From the NCBI RefSeq assembly GCF_028823685.1, contig NZ_JAPEHZ010000006.1, positions 1 through 64,000 on the forward strand: DNA of 64,000 nucleotides, given 5' to 3'. Every line of letters begins with the position of its first letter. The first letter of the stretch is position 1. The notes beneath the pieces were generated by a model that did not search any database, was not told the DNA's origin, and worked only from the letters and a program-made list of their open reading frames with translations. A program made the translations under genes and the position numbers. The stretch comes from Tenacibaculum sp. L6. GTDB lineage: Bacteria > Bacteroidota > Bacteroidia > Flavobacteriales > Flavobacteriaceae. Shown here piece by piece: positions 52,547 to 62,291 of this stretch.

Positions 52547-53821
52547 CTACATGATAAACAAACGTCTGTGGTGCATTAAATCAAACACCTTCTCTCCTAC
52601 GGCTTCTAATACCTCTTCGTTGTCAGCATTCATTAAAGCTTCATCAATTAAGTCCACAACAACTTCCATGTCTGCTTCTTTTAAACCGCGTGTAGTAACT
52701 GCAGCAGTACCCACACGAATACCAGAAGTTACGAATGGAGACTCCGTATCAAACGGAACCATGTTTTTGTTTACAGTAATCTCCGCTTTTCCTAATGCTT
52801 CTTCAGCAGCTTTTCCTGTAATATTTTTGTTACGTAAATCAATTAACATACAGTGGTTATCTGTACCTCCAGAAATAATTTCATATCCTTTTGCTACAAA
52901 TGCTTTCGCCATTGCTTGCGCATTTTCTTTTACTTGGATTTGATAATCTAAGAATTCATCTGTTAATGCTTCACCAAAAGCAACCGCTTTAGCAGCAATA
53001 ACATGCTCTAATGGTCCACCTTGATTTCCTGGGAAAACCGCAGAATTTATCAACGTAGACATTTTCTTTAATTTTCCTGATTTTAATTTTTCTCCAAATG
53101 GGTTTTCAAAATCCTTTCCAATCATAATCATACCACCACGAGGCCCACGTAACGTCTTGTGAGTTGTTGTAGTAACAATATGACAATGTGGTAAAGGATC
53201 AGATAAAATTCCTTTAGCAATTAATCCTGCTGGGTGTGAAATATCAGCCATTAAAATAGCTCCAACGCTATCAGCAATCTCTCTAAATTTCTTAAAATCG
53301 ATATCACGTGAATACGCTGAAGCTCCTGCAATGATTAATTTAGGTTTATGTTCCTTAGCTTGTTGCTCTAAGTGGTTATAGTCAATATATCCCGTTTCTT
53401 TATCAACTCCGTAAAATACTGGGTTGTATAATTTACCAGAAAAGTTTACTGGCGAACCGTGAGTTAAGTGACCTCCGTGAGATAAATCAAATCCTAAAAT
53501 AGTATCTCCTGGCTTTAAACATGCAGCAAAAACGGCTGTGTTCGCTTGACTTCCAGAGTGAGGTTGTACGTTTACATACTCAGCACCGAAAAGTTCTTTA
53601 GCTCTATCAATAGCAATTTGCTCTACGATATCTACTACTTCACATCCACCGTAATAACGTTTTTGTGGATATCCTTCAGCATATTTATTTGTTAAAACCG
53701 ATCCTTGAGCTTCCATTACTTGGTCGCTTACAAAATTTTCAGAAGCAATCAACTCTAATCCGTTTAGCTGACGCTCTTTTTCTTCTTGAATTAAATCAAA
53801 TATTTGATGATCTTTTTGCAT
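52547..53821 (-). CDS. glyA: serine hydroxymethyltransferase
   Basis: Converts serine and tetrahydrofolate to glycine and 5,10-methylene-THF. 424 residues from the ATG at 53821; the longer frame to 53848 runs into the -7 box. The PLP lysine is in [28 protein letters not shown] and [18 protein letters not shown] are conserved. It links to the serA-serC genes at 7-9 kb by pathway. Confidence 0.98.
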   Translation of the reverse strand: MQKDHQIFDLIQEEKERQLNGLELIASENFVSDQVMEAQGSVLTNKYAEGYPQKRYYGGCEVVDIVEQIAIDRAKELFGAEYVNVQPHSGSQANTAVFAACLKPGDTILGFDLSHGGHLTHGSPVNFSGKLYNPVFYGVDKETGYIDYNHLEQQAKEHKPKLIIAGASAYSRDIDFKKFREIADSVGAILMADISHPAGLIAKGILSDPLPHCHIVTTTTHKTLRGPRGGMIMIGKDFENPFGEKLKSGKLKKMSTLINSAVFPGNQGGPLEHVIAAKAVAFGEALTDEFLDYQIQVKENAQAMAKAFVAKGYEIISGGTDNHCMLIDLRNKNITGKAAEEALGKAEITVNKNMVPFDTESPFVTSGIRVGTAAVTTRGLKEADMEVVVDLIDEALMNADNEEVLEAVGEKVFDLMHHRRLFIM

Positions 53822-53845
53822 GTTGTGTGTTGTTACATAAAGAGC

Positions 53846-53853
53846 CAAAAGTA
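53846..53853 (-). promoter_or_regulatory. -7 promoter element of glyA
   Basis: The minus strand reads TACTTTTG (TAnnTTTG), 24 bp before the ATG at 53821. It overlaps the first codon of the longer frame, which decides for the shorter start. Confidence 0.5.
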
Positions 53854-53931
53854 CTAATTTTATTCTTCAATTTTTACAGATTTTACAAGAAGTGTTTCTA
53901 AATACACTTTCACATTTTTTTTACTCATCTT

Positions 53932-53964
53932 TTTGGGGTAAATTGAAAAAAATATGTAGGTTTG
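53932..53964 (+). promoter_or_regulatory. promoter of fumarylacetoacetase (TTTG-N21-TAGGTTTG)
   Basis: TTTG at 53932-53935 and TAGGTTTG at 53957-53964 are 21 bp apart, matching the Bacteroidota consensus. The ATG follows 24 bp downstream. Confidence 0.65.
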
Positions 53965-53988
53965 ATGAAAATATAACAAAAACGATAA

Positions 53989-55266
53989 ATGGAAATAACT
54001 GCTAATAATCCGAATAGAAAATCTTGGTTAACTGTGGCTGAAGACTCAGATTTCCCTATTCAAAACATACCTTTTGGGGTTTTTCTAACTAAAGACGATA
54101 TTATAACTATTGGTACTAGAATTGGTGATTACGCTATTGATTTAGGTGCCTTACACCAATTAGGATACTTTGACGGAATCCCATTAACAGATGACATTTT
54201 TTTACAAGATACTTTAAACGATTTTATTGCTGACGGACGTAAAACTTGGCGTTTAGTTCGTAATAGAATTGCAGATATTTTTGATGTAAAAAACAGTAAG
54301 CTACGAGATAACGCTGAACACAAAGACAAGATAATCTTTAGAATGGATGAAGTTGAAATGCAACTTCCTGTTTCTGTAGGAGATTATACTGATTTTTACG
54401 CAAGTAAAGAACATGCCACTAACGTAGGAAGCCTATTTAGAGATCCTGAAAACGCATTATTACCAAACTGGTTACAAATTCCTATTGGTTACCACGGAAG
54501 AAGTTCTTCAATCGTACCATCAGGAACTCCAATTCGTCGTCCTGTAGGACAACAACGCCCTAACGAAGGAGAAACTACGCCTAACTTTGGACCTTCAAAA
54601 TTATTAGATTTTGAATTAGAGATGGCCTTTATTACAACAGTAGCAAACGATTTAGGTGACAGAATTCCTATTGAAGAAGCAGAGGAATATATCTTTGGAT
54701 TGGTATTATTTAATGACTGGTCTGCTCGTGATATTCAAGCTTGGGAATATGTTCCTTTAGGGCCTTTCTTAGGAAAAAACTTTGCATCAACAATTTCTCC
54801 TTGGATAGTTACTTTAGATGCTTTAGAGCCTTTTAGAGTAGACAATCCTAAACAAGTATTTGAACCATTACCTTACTTAAAAAAGGAAGGAAAAGACAGT
54901 TACGATATTAATTTACAAATGGCTATTCAACCAGAAGGAAAAGAAGAGACTGTTGTTTGTAACTCTAATTTCAAGTACATGTATTGGACAATGGTACAAC
55001 AATTGGCACATCACACGGTAAACGGATGTCCTGTAAATGCTGGAGATATGATGGGTAGTGGTACTATTTCTGGTCCAACACAAGATAGTTTTGGTTCTAT
55101 GTTAGAATTAACTTGGAGAGGTCAAAACCCTATTAAAATGAATGATGGTAGCGAGCGTAAATTCATCAATGATAATGACACTGTGATTATGCGTGGATAT
55201 TGTAAAAATGATAAAGTTCGTATAGGTTTTGGTGAATGTTCTGGTAAAGTTTTACCTGCAAAATAA
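53989..55266 (+). CDS. fahA: fumarylacetoacetase
   Basis: Last step of tyrosine breakdown, splitting fumarylacetoacetate to fumarate and acetoacetate. 425 residues, normal length. The SH3-like N-terminal domain runs to about 115; the catalytic domain has DFYASKEHATNVG, IPIGYHGRSSS, DFELEMAF, LFNDWSARDIQAWE and LGPFLGKNF with conserved acidic metal ligands. Monocistronic with promoter and terminator. Confidence 0.97.
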   Translation: MEITANNPNRKSWLTVAEDSDFPIQNIPFGVFLTKDDIITIGTRIGDYAIDLGALHQLGYFDGIPLTDDIFLQDTLNDFIADGRKTWRLVRNRIADIFDVKNSKLRDNAEHKDKIIFRMDEVEMQLPVSVGDYTDFYASKEHATNVGSLFRDPENALLPNWLQIPIGYHGRSSSIVPSGTPIRRPVGQQRPNEGETTPNFGPSKLLDFELEMAFITTVANDLGDRIPIEEAEEYIFGLVLFNDWSARDIQAWEYVPLGPFLGKNFASTISPWIVTLDALEPFRVDNPKQVFEPLPYLKKEGKDSYDINLQMAIQPEGKEETVVCNSNFKYMYWTMVQQLAHHTVNGCPVNAGDMMGSGTISGPTQDSFGSMLELTWRGQNPIKMNDGSERKFINDNDTVIMRGYCKNDKVRIGFGECSGKVLPAK

Positions 55267-55288
55267 CCAGCCAAAAAGTATAGAAAGC

Positions 55289-55325
55289 AAAAAATCCGAT
55301 TCTTTTTAAAGAGTCGGATTTTTTT
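55289..55325 (+). terminator. terminator after fumarylacetoacetase
   Basis: AAAATCCGATTCTTT pairs with AAAGAGTCGGATTTT (one G-T pair), with T run. Starts about 23 bp after the stop. Confidence 0.85.
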
Positions 55326-55386
55326 GTTTGATTCTTGGATTATTAGAAAGTTTAATTTTTCACTTTTAGTTTTTCACTTTCTAACA
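55326..55386. repeat. phrase-like degenerate repeat between the terminator and the helicase stop
   Basis: On the minus strand two 14-base units, GTGAAAAACTAAAA and GTGAAAAATTAAAC, follow each other, then a phrase with AATCCAAGAATC that resembles the octamer repeat at 17596-17627. Confidence 0.45.
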
Positions 55387-55389
55387 TCC

Positions 55390-56946
55390 CTACTCCTCTT
55401 CTGGTGGTGGATGACCATGGATTTGCTCGTATACCTCGTCAAAATTGCCACGTAAATACGTGTTTAATTTTTTACGATAATCATCTTGTAACCAATCAAT
55501 AAAGTTATGAGTACTTTTAGAAATACATTTTGAATATCTGTAAATTCTATCATCAATGTCTCCACCTAACATTTTAGCTAGTATCAAAGCATCAAAAACA
55601 TCTTCACTGTTTTCAACACACATTTTAGCATGATGTTCAATAGATTTTTCTAACACTCTTTTAGAAGATTCACCTCCTTGTATCGTATCTCTATATACTT
55701 TTTTAACATCAAAGTATAAATCTTCAGAATTAGCAAATTCTGCTTTTACTTCTGCTGGTAATTCATATCTAAAATCACTTTCTATCTCTTCATCAGATAA
55801 TAAATTATCTAAGTAGAAGTTAGGCGCTCTAAACATTTTTTGCCAATCTAAATCTGCTCCCCAAGGACCGAAACGGTGGAAGTTATTTCCTAAATCAATC
55901 ACATTAAAATCAGATTTACCAGGTAATACACGCGAACCACGACCAATCATCTGATAATAAAGTGTTAACGATTTTGTAGCTCTGTTTAAAATGATTGACT
56001 TAACTGATGGCTCATCAAACCCTGTTGTTAAAATACTTACTGAAGTAATTATCGCATTTGGTGTTTTATGGAACCATTTTAATATTAAATCACGTTCTTT
56101 TTTAGTATTTGTATTATCTAAATGCGCAATAGGATATCCTGCTCTTTTAAACGTATCAAATACGTGTAAAGAAGTATTAATACCATTGTTAAAAATCAAC
56201 GTTTTAGTTCCTTTAGCACGTTCTTCATAAGCTTGTAATAACTTAGAAAGCATGTCGGTGTTGGTATATAAATCTTCAGATGATTTTACGGTATAATCTC
56301 CATTTGCTCCTACTTCTAAAGAGGTTAATCCAACGTTGTAAGAAAAAACATTTGCTTTTGCTAAGTATTCATTTTCTATTAAAGAACCTATACTCTCCCC
56401 AACAATCAACTCATCATAATTATCTTTCATAGGAAGTTTAATATTAGAACTCAAAGGAGTCGCAGTTACCCCTAAAATGAAAGACTTTTCAAAAAACTTG
56501 AATAATTTAGTAAATGAATTGTAGTGCGCCTCATCAATAATTACCAATCCAACATCAGAAATATCTAACATATCGTCGTTTAAACGATTGTTTAATGTTT
56601 CTACCATTGCTACGAAGCAATCGTATTTATCTTGATCTTCTAAGCTTGCTTTACTATCTATAATTTTATTCTCAACACCAAATTCAGTAAGCACTTTTGC
56701 AGTTTGCTTACATAACTCAATTCGGTGCGTCATTATCAATACTTTCTTTTGATGATGCTTTAAATATTGACGTGTAATTTCAGAGAAAATAACTGTCTTA
56801 CCACCTCCAGTAGGAAGTTGATATAACAAGTGGTAATTCTCTGGAGCATCTTCAAAACTTTTAAAAATTTTGTTTAATGCTTCTTTTTGATAATCGTATA
56901 AATTTTTTCCTTTCTTTGGTTGTGAAGTTGCTGTTTCGTTACTCAA
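55390..56946 (-). CDS. DEAD/DEAH-box superfamily 2 helicase
   Basis: 518 residues. Walker A PTGGGKTVIFSEI, motif II IDEAHYNSF (DEAH), motif III VTATPL and motif VI YYQMIGRGSRV are present, plus TTGFDEPSVKSIILNRAT as motif V. A C-terminal part of about 150 residues has no clear domain. It resembles the SSL2/UvrB-type helicases of bacterial genomes; the role (repair, or a defence-type function) cannot be set from sequence. It starts with TTG; a -7 element is 22 bp upstream. No nuclease or partner gene adjoins it. Confidence 0.9.
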   Translation of the reverse strand: MSNETATSQPKKGKNLYDYQKEALNKIFKSFEDAPENYHLLYQLPTGGGKTVIFSEITRQYLKHHQKKVLIMTHRIELCKQTAKVLTEFGVENKIIDSKASLEDQDKYDCFVAMVETLNNRLNDDMLDISDVGLVIIDEAHYNSFTKLFKFFEKSFILGVTATPLSSNIKLPMKDNYDELIVGESIGSLIENEYLAKANVFSYNVGLTSLEVGANGDYTVKSSEDLYTNTDMLSKLLQAYEERAKGTKTLIFNNGINTSLHVFDTFKRAGYPIAHLDNTNTKKERDLILKWFHKTPNAIITSVSILTTGFDEPSVKSIILNRATKSLTLYYQMIGRGSRVLPGKSDFNVIDLGNNFHRFGPWGADLDWQKMFRAPNFYLDNLLSDEEIESDFRYELPAEVKAEFANSEDLYFDVKKVYRDTIQGGESSKRVLEKSIEHHAKMCVENSEDVFDALILAKMLGGDIDDRIYRYSKCISKSTHNFIDWLQDDYRKKLNTYLRGNFDEVYEQIHGHPPPEEE

Positions 56947-56968
56947 ATCTCTATAATTTTGAAATATG

Positions 56969-56976
56969 CAAAAATA
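56969..56976 (-). promoter_or_regulatory. -7 promoter element of the DEAH helicase gene
   Basis: The minus strand reads TATTTTTG (TAnnTTTG) 22 bp before the TTG start, which supports that start. Confidence 0.5.
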
Positions 56977-57016
56977 CGAGGTATTTAAGGAAATCCCACT
57001 AAAATCAGGAGTTTTT

Positions 57017-57409
57017 TTAGATTTTTTTCAAATCTACTTTTGAAATATCATAATGAGAAGCATGTTCTATTACCGCTCCTTTTTTAATTATCAATAATTG
57101 AGGAGATTGATGTATTACTTGAAATTGAGCCGAAATTTCATTCGAAATATCTCTATAACTCAACAAGTCTAAATAATACACTTTTAAATCTTTCAATTCT
57201 TCATCAAAACTATTTTCAAAACGTTTAATAACCATGCTACTAATACCACATCGAGTTGAATGCTTAAAAATAGCTACAGGTTCATTTTCTGATTGATTTT
57301 TAATAGCTTCTAACTGTTCAATAGTCGTTAACGGAATCCATTTTATAAACGATTCCTTACCAGATTTATCTGCATTCTTATTTCCAAAAAAACTATCCAA
57401 CATTCCCAT
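57017..57409 (-). CDS. ytxJ: bacillithiol-system redox-active protein YtxJ-type
   Basis: 130 residues with a thioredoxin-like fold. A single active-site cysteine in FKHSTRCGISSMVI replaces the usual CxxC, as in monothiol bacilliredoxin-like YtxJ proteins; HQSPQLLIIKKG holds the cis-proline region. It is thought to remove bacillithiol from protein cysteines. It indicates that this organism uses bacillithiol. Divergent from clpB. Confidence 0.9.
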   Translation of the reverse strand: MGMLDSFFGNKNADKSGKESFIKWIPLTTIEQLEAIKNQSENEPVAIFKHSTRCGISSMVIKRFENSFDEELKDLKVYYLDLLSYRDISNEISAQFQVIHQSPQLLIIKKGAVIEHASHYDISKVDLKKI

Positions 57410-57563
57410 ATATTTCTTAATTTAATATCAACTTAACTATCACTACTTTGCATCAGTCAAAAAGTCAGTTTAAACACACTTTTTAAAGACAAAATGTCGT
57501 TTTTAACGTTAAAAATAGACTTGGTATTAATTTTGACTTTTACAGTGAAAAAATAAAACGATT

Positions 57564-60173
57564 ATGAATTTTAACAATTATACAATAAAATCACAAGAAA
57601 CCATACAGCAAGCGCAACAATTAGCGCAAAGCTATGGTAACAACCTTATAGAAAACGAACACATTTTTAAAGCTCTATTTTTAGTCGATGAAAATGTGCT
57701 TCCTTTCATTTTAAAGAAACTTAACATTAATATTGATGTTATACAGCAAATTTTAGACAAACAACTAGAAAGTTTTTCTAAAGTTACTGGAGCAGATTTA
57801 ATGCTTTCTCGTGAAGCAAATAAAACATTGAACGAAGCTGCTATTATCGCAAAAAAAATGAACGATGAGTACGTTTCAATTGAGCATTTAATCTTAGCTA
57901 TTTTCAAATCGAAAAGTCAAATAGCTCAGGTATTAAAAGATCAAGGTGTTACTGAAAAGAGTTTAACAGCTGCTATTGAAGAATTACGTAAAGGCAATCG
58001 TGTTACTTCACAAAGTGCAGAAGAAACCTACAATTCGTTAAATAAATATGCTAAAAACTTAAACCAGTTAGCACAAGACGGGAAATTAGACCCTGTTATT
58101 GGTCGTGATGAAGAAATTAGACGTCTTTTACAGATTTTATCACGTAGAACTAAGAACAATCCTATTTTAGTAGGTGAACCAGGTACTGGTAAAACGGCTA
58201 TTGCGGAAGGATTAGCACATCGTATCATCCGTGGTGATGTTCCTGAAAACCTAAAGGATAAACAAATTTTTTCTTTAGACATGGGAGCTTTAATCGCTGG
58301 TGCGAAATATAAAGGTGAATTTGAAGAGCGTTTAAAGTCGGTAGTAAAAGAAGTTTCGAAATCTGAAGGAAACATTGTTCTTTTCATTGACGAAATCCAC
58401 ACTTTAGTAGGTGCTGGTGGTGGTCAAGGTGCCATGGATGCTGCAAACATTTTAAAACCAGCCTTAGCACGTGGAGAATTGAGAGCAATTGGGGCTACTA
58501 CTCTAGACGAGTATCAAAAGTATTTTGAAAAAGATAAAGCGTTAGAGCGTCGTTTTCAAAAAGTAATGGTAGATGAACCAGATACTGAAAGTGCTATTTC
58601 TATTTTACGAGGTATTAAAGATAAATATGAAGCACACCACAAGGTTCGTATTAAAGATGAAGCTATTATTGGTGCGGTAGAATTATCACAACGTTATATC
58701 ACCAATCGCTTTTTACCAGATAAGGCGATAGATTTAATGGATGAAGCTGCATCTAAATTACGTATGGAAATCAATTCTAAACCAGAAGAATTGGATGTGT
58801 TAGATCGTAAAATAATGCAGTTAGAGATTGAAATTGAAGCGATTAAACGTGAAAACGACGAACCTAAACTAAAGTCCTTAAATGCTGATTTAGCCAATTT
58901 AAAAGAAGAGCGTAACGAAATCAATGCGAAATGGCAATCAGAAAAAAGTGTGGTTGATACTATTCAGAGCTTAAAAACTGATATTGAAAACTATAAATTA
59001 GAAGCTGAAAAAGCAGAACGTAATGGTGATTACGGAAAAGTAGCTGAATTACGTTACGGTAAAATTAAAGAAGCGCAAGAACAACTTGATGAGCAACAAA
59101 AAATATTAGCTAGTCAACAAGAAAACTCTCTAATCAAAGAGGAAGTTACCTATGACGATATCGCTGAAGTAGTTGCTAAATGGACAGGAGTACCTGTAAC
59201 TAAAATGTTACAATCTGAACGTGAAAAATTACTGAAGCTAGAAGATGAACTTCACAGACGTGTAGTAGGTCAAGAAGAAGCAATAGAAGCTGTTTCTGAT
59301 GCAGTTCGTCGTTCAAGATCTGGGTTACAAAATCCGAATAAACCTATTGGGTCATTCTTATTCTTAGGAACAACAGGAGTTGGTAAAACAGAGCTAGCAA
59401 AGGCATTAGCAGAATATTTATTCGATGATGAAAATGCCATGACTCGTATTGATATGAGTGAATACCAAGAACGTCATTCGGTAAGTAGATTAGTTGGAGC
59501 ACCTCCTGGATATGTAGGATATGATGAAGGCGGACAATTAACAGAAGCAGTACGAAGAAAACCTTATTCTGTTGTGTTGTTAGACGAGATTGAAAAAGCG
59601 CATCCTGATACTTTTAATATTTTATTACAAGTATTAGATGAAGGTAGATTAACCGATAATAAAGGTCGTGTTGCAGATTTTAAAAACACCATCATTATTA
59701 TGACCTCAAACATGGGAAGTCATATTATTCAAGAGAAATTTGAGAATATGAAAGGCGACATTCATACAACTATGGATTTAGCTAAAACAGAAGTTTTAGG
59801 ATTATTAAAACAATCTGTGAGACCTGAATTTTTAAATAGAATTGATGATATTATCATGTTTACTCCGCTTTCAGAAGAAAACATTAAAGAAATTGTAAAA
59901 CTACAATTAAACAGTGTTAAAAAGATGATAGCGAAACAAAACATTACTTTTGATGCTACATATCAAGCTATTGACTACTTAGCACAAAAAGGATATCAAC
60001 CCGAGTTTGGTGCACGTCCGGTAAAACGTGTAATTCAAAAAGAGGTTTTAAATCAATTGTCTAAAGAAATTTTATCAGGAAAAGTTTCTACTGATAGTAT
60101 TATTTTATTAGATGCCTTTGATGATCAGTTGGTTTTTAGAAATCAATCTGATTTGGTTGGAAACGAAGAATAA
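57564..60173 (+). CDS. clpB: ATP-dependent disaggregase ClpB
   Basis: 869 residues. N-terminal Clp repeat domain (1-145), AAA1 with Walker A GEPGTGKTAIAEG and Walker B VLFIDEIHTLVGAG, a long coiled-coil middle domain (about 400-520), AAA2 with GTTGVGKTELAKAL, and a C-terminal domain. The middle domain shows ClpB, not ClpA or ClpC. It solubilises protein aggregates with DnaK. No CIRCE or other obvious heat-shock site is visible in the 154-bp region upstream. A perfect hairpin terminator begins at the stop codon. Confidence 0.98.
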   Translation: MNFNNYTIKSQETIQQAQQLAQSYGNNLIENEHIFKALFLVDENVLPFILKKLNINIDVIQQILDKQLESFSKVTGADLMLSREANKTLNEAAIIAKKMNDEYVSIEHLILAIFKSKSQIAQVLKDQGVTEKSLTAAIEELRKGNRVTSQSAEETYNSLNKYAKNLNQLAQDGKLDPVIGRDEEIRRLLQILSRRTKNNPILVGEPGTGKTAIAEGLAHRIIRGDVPENLKDKQIFSLDMGALIAGAKYKGEFEERLKSVVKEVSKSEGNIVLFIDEIHTLVGAGGGQGAMDAANILKPALARGELRAIGATTLDEYQKYFEKDKALERRFQKVMVDEPDTESAISILRGIKDKYEAHHKVRIKDEAIIGAVELSQRYITNRFLPDKAIDLMDEAASKLRMEINSKPEELDVLDRKIMQLEIEIEAIKRENDEPKLKSLNADLANLKEERNEINAKWQSEKSVVDTIQSLKTDIENYKLEAEKAERNGDYGKVAELRYGKIKEAQEQLDEQQKILASQQENSLIKEEVTYDDIAEVVAKWTGVPVTKMLQSEREKLLKLEDELHRRVVGQEEAIEAVSDAVRRSRSGLQNPNKPIGSFLFLGTTGVGKTELAKALAEYLFDDENAMTRIDMSEYQERHSVSRLVGAPPGYVGYDEGGQLTEAVRRKPYSVVLLDEIEKAHPDTFNILLQVLDEGRLTDNKGRVADFKNTIIIMTSNMGSHIIQEKFENMKGDIHTTMDLAKTEVLGLLKQSVRPEFLNRIDDIIMFTPLSEENIKEIVKLQLNSVKKMIAKQNITFDATYQAIDYLAQKGYQPEFGARPVKRVIQKEVLNQLSKEILSGKVSTDSIILLDAFDDQLVFRNQSDLVGNEE

Positions 60174-60207
60174 GAAAAGGGAGTTTTAAAACTCCCTTTT
60201 CTTTTTT
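60174..60207 (+). terminator. terminator after clpB (bidirectional)
   Basis: A perfect stem of 14 bp (GAAAAGGGAGTTTT / AAAACTCCCTTTTC), with T run to 60207. It also faces the convergent gene ending at 60219. Confidence 0.9.
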
Positions 60208-60218
60208 ATATATAAATC

Positions 60219-60941
60219 TTATTCCACAGTTATATTGTCTAAAACAATTTCAGAAAGCTTCTTTAATTTACCTTCTTCGTATAACTTATCTATGTTATAA
60301 AAATCCATTTCTTTATCTAAAGGCTTATAATTGTTATAATCTGCAAAGCGAATTCCGTCAACCAACTTTTCTTCTTTTACATCTCTAAAACGAACCCCTC
60401 CTCCATTTGTATGATATTTATAAGCTAAATAATCTAATTGAAAGTTCTCTTTAGAAAACCAGTAAATAAATACATCATCAAAATCTTCTCCTCCGCCTTC
60501 TTCAGTAAAAGTAACTCTAACTTTATAATACTCTTTTCCCTTAATAGTTACAGGATCTAATAACTTTTTTTGAACAGCTTTATCGTTCAATCCAAATGGT
60601 AACACAGAAAAGTAATGAACAGAATTTACCGAATTACTGTACTTATTTTTATCTTCTTCTGAAAGATTAACTAAACTATCATTAACAAAACGTTTAAATC
60701 CGTCATTAAACAATATGTCTTTTATAGTTGCTGTATCGTTTTGTACAACTCTTGTTAATTCAAAAGCTCCGTTGTTTCGTATAGCTTTGTAGTTGTTATT
60801 TCTAAAAGCAAAAGAAATAGTTGCTTCTGCTATGTTATTGGACTTAGAATACGCTAACGATTGATCTATTATTTCTTGCGCAGTAAATTTTGGCTTGCAC
60901 GAAACTAATAATATTAATAGTGAAATATATAAGTACTTCAT
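60219..60941 (-). CDS. DUF6503 lipoprotein
   Basis: 240 residues with a lipobox (LLVSC, C15). The FAFRNNNYKAIRNNG and YKVRVTFTEEGGGEDFDDVFIYWFSK segments are typical of the LolA-fold-like DUF6503 proteins of flavobacteria. Periplasmic lipid or lipoprotein binding is suggested by the fold only. A -7 element is 34 bp upstream of the ATG. Confidence 0.88.
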   Translation of the reverse strand: MKYLYISLLILLVSCKPKFTAQEIIDQSLAYSKSNNIAEATISFAFRNNNYKAIRNNGAFELTRVVQNDTATIKDILFNDGFKRFVNDSLVNLSEEDKNKYSNSVNSVHYFSVLPFGLNDKAVQKKLLDPVTIKGKEYYKVRVTFTEEGGGEDFDDVFIYWFSKENFQLDYLAYKYHTNGGGVRFRDVKEEKLVDGIRFADYNNYKPLDKEMDFYNIDKLYEEGKLKKLSEIVLDNITVE

Positions 60942-60975
60942 AAAATCTTAGTTCTTTAAAAAATTGTCTTGCGCG

Positions 60976-60983
60976 CAAATTTA
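60976..60983 (-). promoter_or_regulatory. -7 promoter element of the DUF6503 gene
   Basis: The minus strand reads TAAATTTG (TAnnTTTG), 34 bp before the ATG. Confidence 0.45.
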
Positions 60984-61024
60984 TAGGAATTCAATCACAT
61001 TCACTTTAAAATTCTGTTAATAAC

Positions 61025-61053
61025 AAAAAAAGAGCTGCAAAATTGCAGCTCTT
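61025..61053 (-). terminator. terminator after the OmpW gene
   Basis: The perfect 11-bp stem AAGAGCTGCAA / TTGCAGCTCTT has a two-base loop and a T run on the minus strand. Confidence 0.85.
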
Positions 61054-61076
61054 AACATGCTCGCTTTCAAATTGGT

Positions 61077-61712
61077 TTAGAATCTTACTCCTATACCAAA
61101 GCCTATTAATAATGGATTGATATCTACTTCTGCAGGAACAGTTGCAATACCAGCATCAACAGTTACATCAGTACTTAACCCGATATACTTAGCATCTACG
61201 TTTAAAAACCAAGTATCGTCTAAATCATAGTCAAAACCTAATTGTAACGCATATCCGAATCCGTTTTTATAATCTACATCTACTACAGCACCAGGATCAG
61301 CATTGTAAAAAATAGTATAATTTACACCTGCACCAATATAAGGTTTAAAATCGCTAATATTAAAGTGATATTGTAACGTTAATGTTGGAGGTAATAACCA
61401 TACATCACCCAAATTAACATCTCCTAAAGCGGTTCCTACTGCTTTTACATCGTGATTTGTAGTTCCTAAAATTAACTCCGCTGCTATATTTTCAGTAAAG
61501 TAGTACGTAAAATCTAGCTCAGGAATAAAACTTTTACTAATCTCAACATCTCCTCCAATAGTTCCTATGGTAGCTGATTCATTTGGCATTACACTAGCCC
61601 ATCTAAAACGAGCTTGCCATCTTTTAAAATCATCTGCTTTTGTAGTTTCTTGTGCAGCTGCATTGCTAAAAAATAAAATTCCAAATACAGCACTTAATAT
61701 AATTTTTTTCAT
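61077..61712 (-). CDS. OmpW-family outer-membrane protein
   Basis: 211 residues with a signal peptide (1-20, ending NAAA before Q21). KRWQARFRWASVMPNES at the mature start, ELDFTYYFTENIAAELILGTTNHDVK, and LPPTLTLQYHFNISDFKPYIGAGVNYTIFY match OmpW, which forms an 8-stranded barrel for small hydrophobic molecules. The protein ends in F (GIGVRF), as expected for BAM recognition. Confidence 0.93.
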   Translation of the reverse strand: MKKIILSAVFGILFFSNAAAQETTKADDFKRWQARFRWASVMPNESATIGTIGGDVEISKSFIPELDFTYYFTENIAAELILGTTNHDVKAVGTALGDVNLGDVWLLPPTLTLQYHFNISDFKPYIGAGVNYTIFYNADPGAVVDVDYKNGFGYALQLGFDYDLDDTWFLNVDAKYIGLSTDVTVDAGIATVPAEVDINPLLIGFGIGVRF

Positions 61713-61734
61713 GATTATAAGTTTAAATTTTAAG

Positions 61735-61742
61735 CAAAATTA
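61735..61742 (-). promoter_or_regulatory. -7 promoter element of the OmpW gene
   Basis: The minus strand reads TAATTTTG (TAnnTTTG), 22 bp before the ATG. Confidence 0.45.
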
Positions 61743-61815
61743 CCCTTGCAATCCCCTTTAAAACATGACTTAAATCATAGCTTAATAATTTTATTTAACA
61801 ACTTAAAATTATAGT

Positions 61816-61823
61816 TATATTTG
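61816..61823 (+). promoter_or_regulatory. -7 promoter element 9 bp before the smpB ATG
   Basis: TATATTTG matches TAnnTTTG. The ATG at 61833 is only 9 bp away, which predicts a very short leader and argues against the TTG at 61821 as start. Confidence 0.5.
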
Positions 61824-61832
61824 TGTTTCCTT

Positions 61833-62288
61833 ATGCAAAAAAACATTAACATACAGAATAAAAAAGCTCGTTTTGAATACGAGATACTTGACAAGTACAC
61901 AGCAGGAATACAACTTACTGGTACTGAGATAAAATCGATACGACAAAGTAAAGCTAGAATTACTGAAAGTTTTTGTGAGTTCAATGACAAAGGAGAACTT
62001 TTTGTGGTTAACATGTATATTGAAGAATATGCTTTTGGACATCATTACAACCACAAACCAAAAAGCGAACGTCGTTTATTATTAAACAAACGTGAACTAA
62101 AAAAGCTTGAAAAAGAAGTAGAATCAAAAGGTAACACCATTGTTCCTTTACGTTTATTTATAAATGAAAATGGATGGGCTAAGTTAGAAATAGCGCTTGC
62201 CAAAGGAAAGAAAACTCACGACAAGAGAAATACTATTAAAGACCGTGATAATAAACGTGATTTAGCCAGAATAAAAAAGGCGTTTTAA
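61833..62288 (+). CDS. smpB: SsrA (tmRNA)-binding protein
   Basis: 151 residues. NKKARFEYEILDKYTAGIQLTGTEIKSIR and FVVNMYIEEYAFGHHYNH are the OB-fold signature; the KKTHDKRNTIKDRDNKRDLAR tail inserts into the ribosomal decoding site. It delivers tmRNA to stalled ribosomes. The ATG at 61833 is chosen because the promoter box covers the alternative TTG. The UbiA-like gene starts 3 bp later. Confidence 0.97.
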   Translation: MQKNINIQNKKARFEYEILDKYTAGIQLTGTEIKSIRQSKARITESFCEFNDKGELFVVNMYIEEYAFGHHYNHKPKSERRLLLNKRELKKLEKEVESKGNTIVPLRLFINENGWAKLEIALAKGKKTHDKRNTIKDRDNKRDLARIKKAF

Positions 62289-62291
62289 TTA

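Noticed and set aside
55390-56946. Defence-system helicase
   Set aside because: No nuclease, methyltransferase or other defence gene adjoins it; neighbours are fumarylacetoacetase and ytxJ. A lone SF2 helicase is not enough.
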